Assembly: GCA_001839685.1 (NCBI GenBank)
Contig: MLAK01000816.1
Coordinates: 23,025-87,024 of the forward strand
Reading direction: 5' to 3'
DNA from: Tritrichomonas foetus
Lineage: Eukaryota; Parabasalia; Tritrichomonadida; Tritrichomonadidae
Length of the DNA stretch: 64,000 nucleotides
The position numbers and the translations under genes are program-made. The notes under the pieces are model-generated. The model worked only from the letters and a program-made list of their open reading frames with translations. It was not told where the DNA came from and did no database searches. The stretch's first letter is position 1. Each line of letters begins with the position of its first letter. Shown in pieces: positions 22,479 through 32,525 of the stretch.

Positions 22479-23762
22479 AAACAACAAAGATATTGTGGTA
22501 AAAGAGCTGCTTATAATAATCCTCCGCGTGCTCATGATCTTGTTTCAGCAGTTGTTTTAAGTTCAAAAGTAGAAATTGGTGGTGGTGATGAAGTTGACGA
22601 GACTTTAAACTTTCTTTATGGTGATCATGAGTATGAAACAACAACAGTTTCTCAACCAAAAAATCTCAACCCAGAAACAACAACAGTATCACAAATTTTA
22701 CCAAATACTGAAACAACAACAGTTTCTTTTAACACTAACTATGGGCAAAAGTCAATCAATGAAGTTGTAAAGTATTCTGATAACATTAAAGAAGTTATTA
22801 ATGACTTAAAAGATCAGTTCATGTTCAACAACTGGCAGATTCAGAGAAGTTTAGAAGAGCACATAGAAAATGATGCTGCTAGCTTCGTAAATATCTACCA
22901 CCAGCTTCTCCAGCAGTATCATCAAGCAACAGAAATTGATCATAAGTTAAAAGAGGCGAACAGAAGAATAAAGATGCCAAATGAACAATATAATGAAGGC
23001 ATTTAGAACATGGTGAAGCTTCAAGAAGAGATCAAATCACTGAAAAAGAGACTTGAACAAGCCAATTCTGTATCGGCACCAGAGATCCAAGATGAGCAAA
23101 AGGTGATAGATGATTGCAAAACAAACTTCTTATCCATTCGTGCAATGAAGATCATACATCACCTTAACAGAGTATGCTACCTTGAACAGAAGATTCATAA
23201 CTTGAACATGTTGAAGAAAAAGTAGCATCCAATCTTTACACTGGTATGGAGAAGAGATTGGAGTTTACTCAGCAATTGAAGTTCTTGAAGAAAGAAGTTA
23301 TTGATACTCGGGACAAGTACGACAAGAAGTATGAAATCTTCAGGGAAATAATTTCCCGATTCTCCAGGAGTGGTACAATGAACATGAAGGATTTCGCCAT
23401 CAGTATATAGCAGTTCTTATCTTATGCGAAAATGGATCCTTATCACAAATACCAGGAAAGAAATGTGCTCAAACCAGTTCTTGAGAGAAAAGAAATGAAG
23501 ACATTCTCATTCGAATCAAATATTGATAGCAAGTTGAAGAACTGGGAATCTGAGTTTCATAGAAGATGTGCTGCATATGATGAGCAGCAAAGGAAGAAAT
23601 CGAGCCTAAATCGATCATCCAACAGAGCTCCTCATCATTCACCATCTTGGATCATCAACGACTTCTCAGAAGATGAAGAAGAAACCAACTTTCTGAGGAG
23701 TCGATACCAAAAGAAGGAAGATAGCTCAAGGAAATATAAAAACACTAGATATAGCATTTAAT
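22479..23762 (+). pseudogene. Coiled-coil protein gene, 3' part
   Basis: An open plus frame begins right after the T tract (22484 on: RKQQRYCGKRAAYNNPP), includes three ETTTVS repeats (near 22635, 22680 and 22712), and then long helices (NNWQIQRSLEEHIEND, EEIKSLKKRLEQAN). TAG at 22998 and TAG at 23408 interrupt the same kind of sequence, with a frame slip near 23215. The C-terminal section (23432-23761) is charged and Ser-rich. Together with 21568-22140 it looks like one gene of about 700 codons split by the repeat. No enzyme motif. Confidence 0.45.
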
Positions 23763-23779
23763 AATAAACATCTTCTTCA

Positions 23780-23789
23780 TTGTCTATTC

Positions 23790-23821
<32 letters not shown>

Positions 23822-23822
23822 T
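23780..23822. repeat. ATT trinucleotide microsatellite
   Basis: About ten tandem ATT units between the coiled-coil gene and the next relic. Confidence 0.9.
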
Positions 23823-23879
23823 TGTAAATGAATAACTATTTTGGATTCTTTTATTATTGATGATACACATGTAGAAAAA

Positions 23880-24512
23880 ATGGATAATGAAATGATGAAA
23901 ATGTTGAACAATGATCAAGTGAGAAACTTAGTTAATGTAGCAAGTAAAAAAAGTAAAAGACTTTATGCAATGTTTAAAGCTATAAATGATAAAGTTCCTA
24001 AACATTATTTTCAGGTGAATCTGTAACTTATACTATAAGAATAAAAAGGTTTAAATATTCGGAAACTTATGAAAAAACATATGGTGCTAAAACCATTATA
24101 GGTGGTGAAGATACAGTTTCAACACTCTTAGATGCTTTAAATGATCTTATATCCAATGATCAGAAAATACCAAATCAATATAAGTTTGTTCATGAAATAA
24201 TCAATAACCAAATCAATGTAAAACTTAAAACGAAATCACTTTATAAAGGATATTATCATTCAATCATTCATATCAATAAACCTTTAGCTTATTTACTAAA
24301 TCTTGATTCAAGTTATTTTGATATTGCGGAAAATTACGAAACAGATAAAATTACTTGATTTGATATTTTTTTCAGGTATAGATTGGACAGTAGTTAATCG
24401 AGATTTTTACTTTTATCATTCAGATTTTCTTAATAACTGTTTTAATGATGAGAGATTTGTTGTTCCATTTGTTGATGGATTAACATTTTATCAAAAACCA
24501 GATCCTCTTTAA
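23880..24512 (+). pseudogene. Relic of a beta-rich structural-type protein (penton-like layout)
   Basis: Begins at ATG 23880, shifts frame near 24011, runs to a TGA near 24356, and shifts again at a T7 tract (about 24367) to end at 24512. The middle part has the order seen in Polinton-type minor capsid (penton) proteins: a TVSTLLDALNDLI helix, strands around INNQINVKL, then INKPLAYLLNLDSS, which recalls the LA-x-x-LGF motif. The C-terminal part (GIDWTVVNRDFYFYHSDF) is beta-rich. The resemblance is in layout only; I would not assert homology without a profile search. Confidence 0.35.
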
Positions 24513-24549
24513 ATATATAATCTATCAGCTTTCCTATTCTTTATTTCTT

Positions 24550-24782
24550 TTAGTATGATAATGATAAAACAAAGATTATTACTCCTGTTTTACACTTTCA
24601 AGCAATGATTTCATATTATGAAGAAGATTTTAATATGGAAGAAATGAAATATTTAGGGAACTTCATTATTAATAATCATTGCAGTTATTTGAAAAATGGT
24701 TATTTAGTGATCGATCAAAATCTTAGAGTTCGTGACTTAGTGAAAAAATGTATTGAACATAATAAATGTTTAATGGGTTAAA
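24550..24782 (+). pseudogene. Fragment of unrecognised protein
   Basis: An open frame (about 24556-24781) without its own start codon, with good residue patterning (ITPVLHFQAMISYYEEDFN). It probably belongs to the preceding or following relic. No family recognised. Confidence 0.35.
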
Positions 24783-24806
24783 GTCCAATAGTTGTAAATC
24801 GATCTA

Positions 24807-25345
24807 ATGAGTCAATCATATCGAATAACCATTAAAGAAAAAATGGTTTTTAGTGAAGATAGAACAATGATTGTTGATTTTGAATATTTCTCTACTGATC
24901 ATAATCCACAAGAGATTATAACCTTTTTAAATGATGAAATCATTGCTCAAAGGTTTTCAGAGTTAATAAATGAAGCTAAGTTTGCTTTGGCAGATAATAA
25001 ATATAAAATAACATCAAAATATCGTGAAAATAGAGGATTGGAGTCTCCAGCAGAAAATAAGTTAAGTGAAAATCTTGCACAACAACTTGGGTTCGATGAT
25101 TTTTTCATTTCAGAAAGGTTTTGGAATAATACTAATACTTATTATGCGAGAAATCTACCAAACGATTATAAATCAATAGATCGAATCTTATGGTATCATC
25201 CAGATTTAATATGTGGAAANTTTAATGATGATCCTATTACTTCTTTATATATTCGAGGTCATGAAGAAATCGAATATTATTTAATGTATCCAGTAAAAAG
25301 TTTATCACCTACTCCTTTCACCTCATTATTTTATTATGATGAAAA
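24807..25345 (+). CDS. Penton-like paralogue of the preceding relic, fused to foreign sequence at its 3' end
   Basis: A frame from ATG 24807 stays open for about 180 codons and contains one ambiguous base at 25220. Its layout parallels the upstream relic: an EIITFLNDEIIAQRFSELIN helix, strands, ENKLSENLAQQLGFDDFF (again like LA-x-x-LGF), then RILWYHPDLICG. From about 25320 the open frame continues to 25451 only as the antisense of the minus-strand genes that follow, so the true end of homology is near 25320-25345. It may be the best preserved gene of the block. Confidence 0.35.
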
Positions 25346-25427
25346 TCTATTTCCAGTATATTTAGGTGGAGGTCTTGGTGATCTTCCTGCTGCTTTCATT
25401 TTATTTGGTTTACTTGCTATTCGTTGC

Positions 25428-25890
25428 TTTCTTTTAAAGCACTTTTTTTAGCTGCAGCTGCTTTTGTCATTGAACGAGTAATCATTTCCTTTTCTTCTTC
25501 CCTTTATTTAGTCATTAAAATAACATGTTCTTGGATTCTTTCTTGATGCTGTTTAAATATTTCTTTTACTTGTTGCTTTGTTAAAGGAACAGGACCTTTA
25601 TGATTTTTTATCACTTGTCAAGCCATGTGAATGTTTGGTTTGATTCTTGCTGCCATCTCTGGATCATTAGCTTCCATCTCTTCCATAATATCTTCAGGAT
25701 ATGAATTTACTTCTGATGTCTTTTTCTTCTTAACTGCACTTAAACCAACACCTTTAAGTTGTTTCTTCTTGGATGTTTTCTTTTTCACTGTTTTCTTTGG
25801 TCGTGATTTTTTTTCTTTGTCTTTTTTAACCTGTAAAGTAGCATATTTACTTGCAGCATTTCTAGGCGGATTTCGTCTTATTGAGGACAT
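25428..25890 (-). pseudogene. Small very basic protein (core/histone-like)
   Basis: ATG at 25890 opens 90 codons rich in Lys and Arg (KKSRPKKTVKKKTSKKK). The frame stops at a TGA (25618), continues in the same frame with KGPVPLTKQQVKEIFKQHQERIQEH, meets a TAA near 25507, and ends near 25428 with an Ala/Lys segment. DNA-condensing core proteins of virus-like elements have this composition, but low complexity prevents assignment. Confidence 0.4.
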
Positions 25891-25910
25891 TTTATTATTT
25901 GTAAAAATAA

Positions 25911-26166
25911 AGTACCCTAAGAGTAATATTTCATTATCTTATGTATTGCTATCATATCTCTTCGATGTTCATCCCACCATCCTTTTGGATAAGGCGGTTT
26001 CTTAAATAATCTTCAGATAATAGTTTCTGGAAAATTTATATGTCTACCTGGATATTAACTTGAAATAGCATGTGCTCCTTTTTTTCGTGAATAAACTCGA
26101 CCGTATACATCATTTTCATTTAATAGAGAAGTGCTTTCATATCTTCATCATATTTCTTCGCCATTT
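25911..26166 (-). pseudogene. Small decayed protein of the minus-strand block
   Basis: Starts at an ATG near 26164 (MAKKYDEDMKALL), shifts one base near 26125, then reads NENDVYGRVYSRKKGAHAIS and ends with KPPYPKGWWDEHRRDM before a TAG near 25911. Two in-frame stops (TAA, TGA) sit where Gln and Arg codons are likely. It ends about 20 bp before the start of the basic protein gene, in a tightly packed minus-strand series. Confidence 0.4.
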
Positions 26167-26293
26167 TAATACATTGAAAATACTTACTTCCTACGAGTAT
26201 TTCGTCTCTTATCTGATCTCATATAAATAGTTTTCCTCAAAATTCGAAATCCTGGATAACTCTTTATTTTCCTTTTCAATAGAAATAAAATAT

Positions 26294-26710
26294 TCATTTA
26301 AAGATTCTCATGGCATTTCTACCAACGTTGGAAATCCTATCCCATAAGTTCTTTTCTTTATTCCAGATATTACTAGCTTTATTAGCAACATTACCTATTT
26401 TTCCAGCAAATCTTTCATTAATCGGTTGAAGAGCACCAATAACTCTATTAGCAACATCCAAATCACGATCTATAAGATTACCAGTTCTACCTATATCTCT
26501 ATCACTTTTATCTCAAATTCTTCCAGGACCTTGAATATCACTTCGATATCCATCACGTATATCTCTTATATGATCTCTTATTCTAATAAGTTGATTACCT
26601 CCACCTGACTGATCAGAATAGTTTTCTCTTTGTTTTGCACTATTGTTAAAGTTATTGATAAATCTTCCAGTATCATCGAGGAAGTTTTATCCTCGATTTA
26701 AAGTTTCCAT
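26294..26710 (-). pseudogene. Small Asn/Arg/Gly-rich protein of the minus-strand block
   Basis: ATG at 26710, 138 codons in one frame to TGA at 26294, with only two internal stops (TAA near codon 8, TGA near codon 66). It encodes repeated IRDHIRDIRDGYRSDI-type segments and an amphipathic C-terminus (KASNIWNKEKNLWDRI). The preserved frame with two point stops suggests decay by base substitution, not indels. Function unknown; a small membrane-active or scaffold virion protein is one possibility. Confidence 0.4.
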
Positions 26711-26737
26711 AAAAGGTATTATGAATAAGATAAAATA

Positions 26738-26935
26738 GGAGTTATGAGGGAGAATGTTTACTTATGAAGAAACTAAGCTGATCTTTAACATAAGCTTCAG
26801 CTTCAGGATCAACCTTATCAGTGATCATACCATTGATCATATCCCATGTTCATCTTTTTTCTTGCCTCTTTCGTTTTGGAAGAAGTTTTCCTTTTTCATC
26901 AATGAGATAAAGATTCTTGATCTTCTTGGTCTCAT
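26738..26935 (-). pseudogene. C-terminal fragment, minus-strand block
   Basis: A minus frame of about 55 codons (LIDEKGKLLPKRKRQEKR, stop, TWDMINGMITDKVDPEAEAY) ends near 26740. It is the first of four minus-strand fragments in series. Its N-terminal part is missing; from 26935 the coding sense switches to the plus strand. Confidence 0.3.
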
Positions 26936-27335
26936 CAAGAATGGTACAACATATAATAAAATAGTTGCTTTCATTTGGAACCAATCAATTAATTTTGCAG
27001 GAATGTATCATGTTTATGGTGATTCAATATTTAATGTTTCAGATGATGAGTGGAAGAAGTTAAAGAAGCAGTTCGCTCATTAGTAATGTAATATGTTGAA
27101 TCATTATAATATACATTTGATTTAGTTCCTGTATTCGTTGATTATCTGAATAATTTCTTAAAATTAAATATTGATTATGAAGCCATAAAATCTGAAGTTG
27201 ATATTCTTTTAAAGGCTAGATTATTAAATATTTCAACACCAACAACTCAAGAACCAATTAATTGGATTAATCAGTAATGGACTAAACGTGTAGCTAGTGA
27301 AATACCTGCTGATGATTTAGATTTTCTAGTATAAA
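26930..27335 (+). pseudogene. Plus-strand gene fragments converging on the minus block
   Basis: Plus frames at about 26934-27083 (TYNKIVAFIWNQSINFAGMYH) and about 27125-27333 (VDYLNNFLKLNIDYEAIKSE, broken by TAA near 27277) have coding character. They lack starts and are not related to any family I know. Confidence 0.3.
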
Positions 27336-27419
27336 GTTAAAGGCTAAATAAAGAATTAATACAGTCATTAATCTTTTTATTATTTTTATCATTTTAATTT
27401 ATAAGAAATAGATATTAAC

Positions 27420-27823
27420 ATGATTCAGTCATTAGAATTTATAGATGACTAAAATAAAAATTTGATACAGCCACTGGGAACATTTGTTAGAAGTCGGGTA
27501 AAGAAGGTGTTGGACAATCAAATATCGGCAAAGTCGGGCTCAATGATTGATGAAATTTATTCAGAAATAAATATAAGATATAATTCAGTTAAAGAGATTG
27601 TTGGAAAACAAAGTTTATGAAAAACAGTTATAGCATTAGAAGAGATAATAAAATTTGCCATACTGAATACGCATCATATGTTTATCTATATTACTAAAAA
27701 CGGAGATGAAAACAATAAAAGTTTCCAAGCATTGAGAAGATTATTATTTATTCTTGTTATCAATATATCAGAATCAAAAGCAATTGAATTTATACAAACC
27801 ATTATTGATTATAAAAATTTATA
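27420..27823 (+). pseudogene. 5' part of an old gene interrupted by the pogo-like element
   Basis: From ATG 27420 the plus frame reads through a TAA near 27450 and a TGA near 27617 and then stays open to the insertion point at 27823. It encodes a helical protein (SRVKKVLDNQISAKSG, EEIIKFAILNTHHMF). Removing the transposon and one TA joins this frame directly to the open frame at 29802. No family recognised. Confidence 0.5.
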
Positions 27824-29801
27824 TTCAGTATCGGAAAAAAGCTCTGTACGCGGTGAAAAGCTCTGTACAAAATAAAAAAACACCTTTTTTTGCCTATATA
27901 AAAATCATAATTTTTCAATTTTAAAAAGCATATCTATTATTAACTAATTTAATATGAAAACAAATAAAAAATAATAAATAGAAAGCACTGTAATGAATAA
28001 ATTAATTTTATATATAAAAAAAAGTGTGTACGGCCAGGTAATAATAGAAATTTGATGTCATCCGACCATATATACAAACAAAATTTTACTTATTTTTTCC
28101 TTGCCCGTTTACTATTTTTTCCTTGGCCATTTTCATGATGGAGCCTACTCAGAATCGGCACCAGAACCAAACACTAAAACCTCCACACACACTTGACAAT
28201 GTAAATCCAGAGTGCCACGAGAACCCAGAGGTTCAATCATTCTTTAGAAGGGTTATTGAATCTCAAGAATTTTGTATGGTGCAATCAGAGGGACAGCAAG
28301 TCGCCATTGTCAAGGATCGTGCTGAACGTGAAGGGATAGAAGGGATTTCATATCAGGTTATGGCCGATTTTTTTACAATTTCATCAAAATCCACTATAAA
28401 GCATCACCTTGATAGATGGGTTGATGAAGATGTAGAATTGACATTGGGAGCTAGAAGACTTCTCACTAATCAGCAGAAAGATGAAGTGATATGGCTTGTT
28501 AATGAGCTTCAAAGAAATAACAATCCTGAAACATTTGAAGATATTAGGGATCATTTGTTGCGTAGATTCAATGTTTTAATCCCAACAGCGAATCTTCGTC
28601 ATTATATTTCTTACTCCAAAGAGTTCAAAAGTATCAATGGTGTTCCGAAAGAATACTGCAGAGTATTTTACAAAGAGGACGAGGTGGATGCATTTTTCAA
28701 TGAACTTGAAGAGATTATTGCAGTTGGCCAAATTCCTGGTGAAAAAGTTTTCAACATTGATGAAGTTGGACACCAGGAATTTGTCGATGCTCATGTTAGA
28801 CGTGTTGTTGTAAGTTCTAATTTCACTGGAAATGAAATTAACATTCATGTAAGGCGAAATTCTAAACGGTCAACAATGTTAGCTGGTGTTTCTGCTAATG
28901 GATCAATGCTAAAACCTTTAGTTATTGTAGAGAGATCAACTATAGAAAAAAAACTTCTAGACGCCGGATATACTGCCGAACGACTCATTGTGGATCATTC
29001 AAATACAGGGTTCATCACAACAAAAAATTTTTCAATTGGACATATTCTTTTTTCGAATATATAGCTAAAGAAAGGAAACGAATATCATGTGATGGCCCAG
29101 CTCTTTTAATCATTGATGGACTATCAGTTCATGGGACCGAATCTTTTTGAAATCAATGCGAACAAATTAATGTATTAATCAAATTCATCCCTGCACATAC
29201 ATCGGACCAGATTCAGGTTTTGGATCTCAGTATTTTGGCTACACAAAAACGTTGGATGAATAATTTGACATATGATGATGAATATTGTTACCAATCTATA
29301 AGCGTCACGAGACTATGTGATAGTTTGAGAATTGCTTATTCCCCTAAAAATGTTATAGCAGCATTCAGAAGGGCGGGAATAATTTCAAAATTCAATCCCA
29401 AAACACAATGGCATGATTTAATAAAATAAATAGAGAATTTGCCACTGAAGTTCGACACTGTAATTACCGGAAACCTCTTTTTCATCCATGTAAGGACAGA
29501 ATTAAACTACCAATTTATTAGGATGAATGATAAATAAAAAATAAAAATAAAAATAATTTTAATCATTTGATGCATTTTTTCTTTTTTCTTTTTTCTTTTG
29601 TGACTATCGACAATTTATAAATTTTAACTAATAATAAGACAGAAAATACCAGTAAAAAAGATTTTCAAAAAAATTATATAATAATTTAATTTTTGCAATT
29701 TTATTAGATATGTCTGAAATTGTATATATAGATGCTGTAAACATTATACATGAGATTTGATCTAAAAATTTCTGGCGTTCAGAGCTTTTTTCCGTGACTG
29801 T
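27824..29801 (+). mobile_element. pogo/Tigger-like DNA transposon with terminal inverted repeats
   Basis: The ends 27826-27851 and 29775-29800 are inverted repeats matching at 23 of 26 positions, beginning CAGT and containing CGGAAAAAAGCTCTG. A second GAAAAGCTCTGTAC lies just inside the left end (27855-27868). TA dinucleotides flank the unit at 27822-27823 and 29802-29803, the usual target duplication of Tc1/mariner-pogo elements. The 1.98 kb unit encloses one transposase gene reading left to right. The CAGT start is also typical of pogo elements. Confidence 0.8.
28135..29429 (+). pseudogene. pogo/Tigger-like transposase (DDE_1 superfamily), inactivated
   Basis: The protein has an N-terminal helix-turn-helix region (residues about 65-150, GISYQVMADFFTISS ... 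TNQQKDEVIWLVNE), then the DDE core: first Asp in KVFNIDEVG (near residue 203), second in LLIIDGLSVHG, third in DQIQVLDLSI. Between the first and second Asp a one-base slip in the A5T5 tract near 29025 moves the frame, and a TGA at about 29147 follows. The last section (29220-29429) ends with RRAGIISKFNPKTQW. I chose ATG 28135; the upstream in-frame codons lack an ATG. Two lesions in an otherwise clean gene suggest recent death. Confidence 0.75.
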
Positions 29802-29989
29802 TATCAAATAAAAAGAGAACAATTAGAAAATGAAATTATGGATGAACAAAGAGATGAAATATTTGATTATTTATCTATTAATGACTTTAATAAAGAATAT
29901 TTCCATACATTAGTTTTATTTGATGATATAAGTAATTATAAATTATTTGTTAATGAAGAAGGATTCTTTCCTCAACAGCTTTTTCTATG
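29802..29989 (+). pseudogene. 3' part of the interrupted gene
   Basis: Immediately after the right TA the plus strand is open for 62 codons to TGA at 29987, encoding REQLENEIMDEQRDEIFDYL and an aromatic C-terminus. It lies in the frame expected from 27420-27823 after precise excision. Confidence 0.5.
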
Positions 29990-31140
29990 ATTATTGAATG
30001 GTAGTACGAAGGACAGTTGAAACAAAACTACTAATTTTAGGGGGTTTTCAGTCAGATTTAATCGATTTTTTTAAATTTCTTTTATGTTGACTTTTTTTGG
30101 TTATATATTAAGTTGAAAGGATCTGTTATGTGATTATTTCACGGCGTTTACTGAATTTAAATAGTTATGACGATTATTTTTACAGTCGAAATTTTCAATG
30201 GAAAATAGCTTCATGAGTATTGAGTCATTGATTTTGACATCAAATAATCATGAATAATGTTTGAAATACTAAAAAATAATAGAGGCTAAATTAAAAATAT
30301 ATCGATTTGAGGAAATTTGGAAATTTAATTATCAGATGAACAATTCGGATTGGATCAGTAAGGAAATATATAAATCGTTAGTTCGTACTGAGTTATTCCA
30401 CAAAAGATCAGCGATGAAGGCTTCTCGGTTCTTTTTAGAATATGCTAATTATAAATATTTTAAACGAACATGTTTTTGGCGGTTATATTACCCCCTTATC
30501 AACCAAATATACATTCAATTGTTACATTTCATATAACATTTCATTGCAATTTTTTTCACTCACGGATTTTTGCAAGTAGTCAGAGTTTGGTTGTTTCAAT
30601 CATTCTAACTAAGAGCCATAAGGCAGTGGAAAATTACATAAGAGATTATCGGGAAACTAATTAGATTAACGGATTGATTATTAATTAAAGATATGCTCAA
30701 TTTAATATTATTCAATCATAAAATCAGAGTCCTAATTTCATGAACCATAATAAATTTACGAAATATTAGAGTTTCCCTTTGGCCCTTTATTGAAAGATCT
30801 CAGAAAAAGAGTGAATAAAAAAATAATATTTTATTTGTGTCGACACAATTAAAATTTATGTTTGATGGCAAAAAACAGCATACATGCATCCCTGAAGAAT
30901 GGTATCTTTAAAGGTACAGCAAATAATAAAAAGATAAACGAATAAGATAACGATATATCATCTAATTCGTAATCAAAAATTTTGCCGATAAACCAAGTGA
31001 TATGAATATTTGCCCGTTTTCTAATGAAGTGATACTCTCAAAATTGTTAATCGAAAGTTAATTTACATGAATTTTTCAGATGATATATGGGCGGCTAACT
31101 AACTTTGATAGGTTATCTGAACATTTTTCTTCAACAAATC
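29990..31140. other. Boundary between relic DNA and host genes
   Basis: Plus-strand frames at 30336-30536 and 30470-30664 overlap; one fragment (SAMKASRFFLEYANYKYFKRT) could be a relic. The remainder is AT-rich with no feature that I can name. This is where the relic compartment gives way to intact host genes. Confidence 0.35.
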
Positions 31141-31153
31141 TCATTCAAATTTT

Positions 31154-31158
31154 TCACA
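31154..31158 (+). promoter_or_regulatory. Initiator (Inr)-like element of the IBP39-like gene
   Basis: TCACA fits the trichomonad Inr consensus (T-C-A(+1)-Y-A/T). The A is 20 bp upstream of ATG 31176, the usual short 5' leader distance. A second match, TCATT, lies at 31141. If used, the gene would be controlled through the same motif that its product binds. Confidence 0.4.
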
Positions 31159-31175
31159 AAAAATACAAGTCAATT

Positions 31176-31892
31176 ATGACTCTCCCACCAGTCGATGAGT
31201 TAAACGAATCAACTGCATTCCTTGAGTTCTTAAGCGCCTCAGATAAAGCAGAATTTGAGGAACTTAAGAAAAAAGTCGGATCACCTGAAAATAGGTATAA
31301 CAGAAACAAAAGGCTTGCAACCTTCAACGAAATGATAGATTCTATCAAGCATTTCTGTATTCGTAACGATGGCGATGATTGGAAGAGATGCCTTGTTTGT
31401 GGAATCTGCTGGATTGGAAGTCATGATTTAGCAATCAATACGCGCCAATTAAGAATATTAATCGCAAAGAGTAAGTCCACAATCAATGGTGCACTTGCTA
31501 AAATGGGATATGAAACAGTTCCAACAAAAGGGAATAATGCCGACGATTTAGTTAATACAATTCCATTCTTGAAAAAGCATTACTCAGAAATGAGGCAATG
31601 GACTATTCGAAGAATGACCAAAATTGAATCGCCGATTGAGCCACTAAATGATGACACTTTGGCATCTTTAGATATATTGCCAACACCAATGGCATTGGAT
31701 TTTATGAGTGGCCCAGAACCAGAATTTTGCTATGATTTTTCAGTTAACGACCAATATCGAAATTTAGATTTATCTTTTGAGTTTCCTATTTTAGCGCCAA
31801 ACGTGGACCCTTCACCAGAAGAATTGTTTAAGCCAAAGGACGAAAAATCGTATTCACAGTTTGCAGACAGTGGATTCAGTTTTGCCATGTGA
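31176..31892 (+). CDS. IBP39-like initiator-binding domain protein
   Basis: Residues about 30-115 match the initiator-binding domain (IBD) of Trichomonas IBP39, a winged-helix DNA-binding domain that recognises the core promoter Inr. The match includes DDWKRCLVCGICWI and the recognition-helix stretch INTRQLRILIAKSKSTINGAL. The C-terminal 120 residues are acidic and Pro-rich (PTPMALDFMSGPEPEFCYDF), where IBP39 has its separate C-domain that contacts RNA polymerase II; this tail looks different and shorter. I chose ATG 31176 (238 residues) over the upstream in-frame codon because the Inr matches lie between them. The family is known in trichomonads, where it is multicopy, so this may be a gene-specific regulator rather than the general factor. 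Confidence 0.8.
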   Translation: MTLPPVDELNESTAFLEFLSASDKAEFEELKKKVGSPENRYNRNKRLATFNEMIDSIKHFCIRNDGDDWKRCLVCGICWIGSHDLAINTRQLRILIAKSKSTINGALAKMGYETVPTKGNNADDLVNTIPFLKKHYSEMRQWTIRRMTKIESPIEPLNDDTLASLDILPTPMALDFMSGPEPEFCYDFSVNDQYRNLDLSFEFPILAPNVDPSPEELFKPKDEKSYSQFADSGFSFAM

Positions 31893-32525
31893 AATGAAAT
31901 TGCCTTAAAAAATCATTGACAAGCTCCTGATCATAGAAACATGCTTTAAGAACTTTAAGATATAGCTTGTATTAGCTTGTCATAAAAAAAAAGACGAATC
32001 CAATTACAATTTCATCAATTTTAATTGGAATTGTTTTTAGTTGTTTCAGAAAAATGGAATAATAACACTCTAATCCATATTGATGAATATGCTGTATGGA
32101 TATAATATCATAAATAAATATTTTTACTGATCAATATTTGTATTTGTCTAAAAATTTTTGTAAAGTTAAAATCTAGAAGTATATGGTTATCATATCTATT
32201 TTTTGGTTCGACATTTTTTACAACAAAAGAAAAAAGTAATCGAAAAGAAAAGATTGTACAAATTGGAATTGGATAAATCGAATTGAAAGAACACAAATAT
32301 AAAGGTGATATGGAATTAGAAGTGATTTTAAAACCTTCACATAGGTTTTATTTCCAATAAGATTGGTAAATCATCCATAATATTATGTCGCATAAATAAA
32401 GATGAATCATCTTTAATATCATTTAGTATATTATAATTTTCATTTTTTTTTTTATTAACAAATTTCATTGTAAGTCGTTGATTAATTTCTGAACAAAAAA
32501 TCATCGCGATTTATTTAGGGTATCT
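31893..32525. other. Intergenic, convergent gene ends
   Basis: AT-rich space between the ends of the IBP39-like gene (plus) and the kinase-like gene (minus). No additional feature. Confidence 0.6.

Noticed and set aside
24340..24375. Short intron ending in TTTTTTTCAG
   Set aside because: There is no GTAYGT donor and no ACTAAC-ACACAG branch/acceptor as in trichomonad introns. A slip in the T7 tract explains the frame change.
26426..26608. Plus-strand Ser/Thr/Ile-rich frame
   Set aside because: Antisense of the better supported minus-strand gene at 26294-26710.
5000..27400. Complete Maverick/Polinton
   Set aside because: No type-B DNA polymerase, packaging ATPase, retroviral-type integrase or adenoviral-type protease motif was found in any frame, so I call only virus-like blocks.
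28576..28848. Minus-strand frame over the transposase
   Set aside because: Shadow of the transposase gene.
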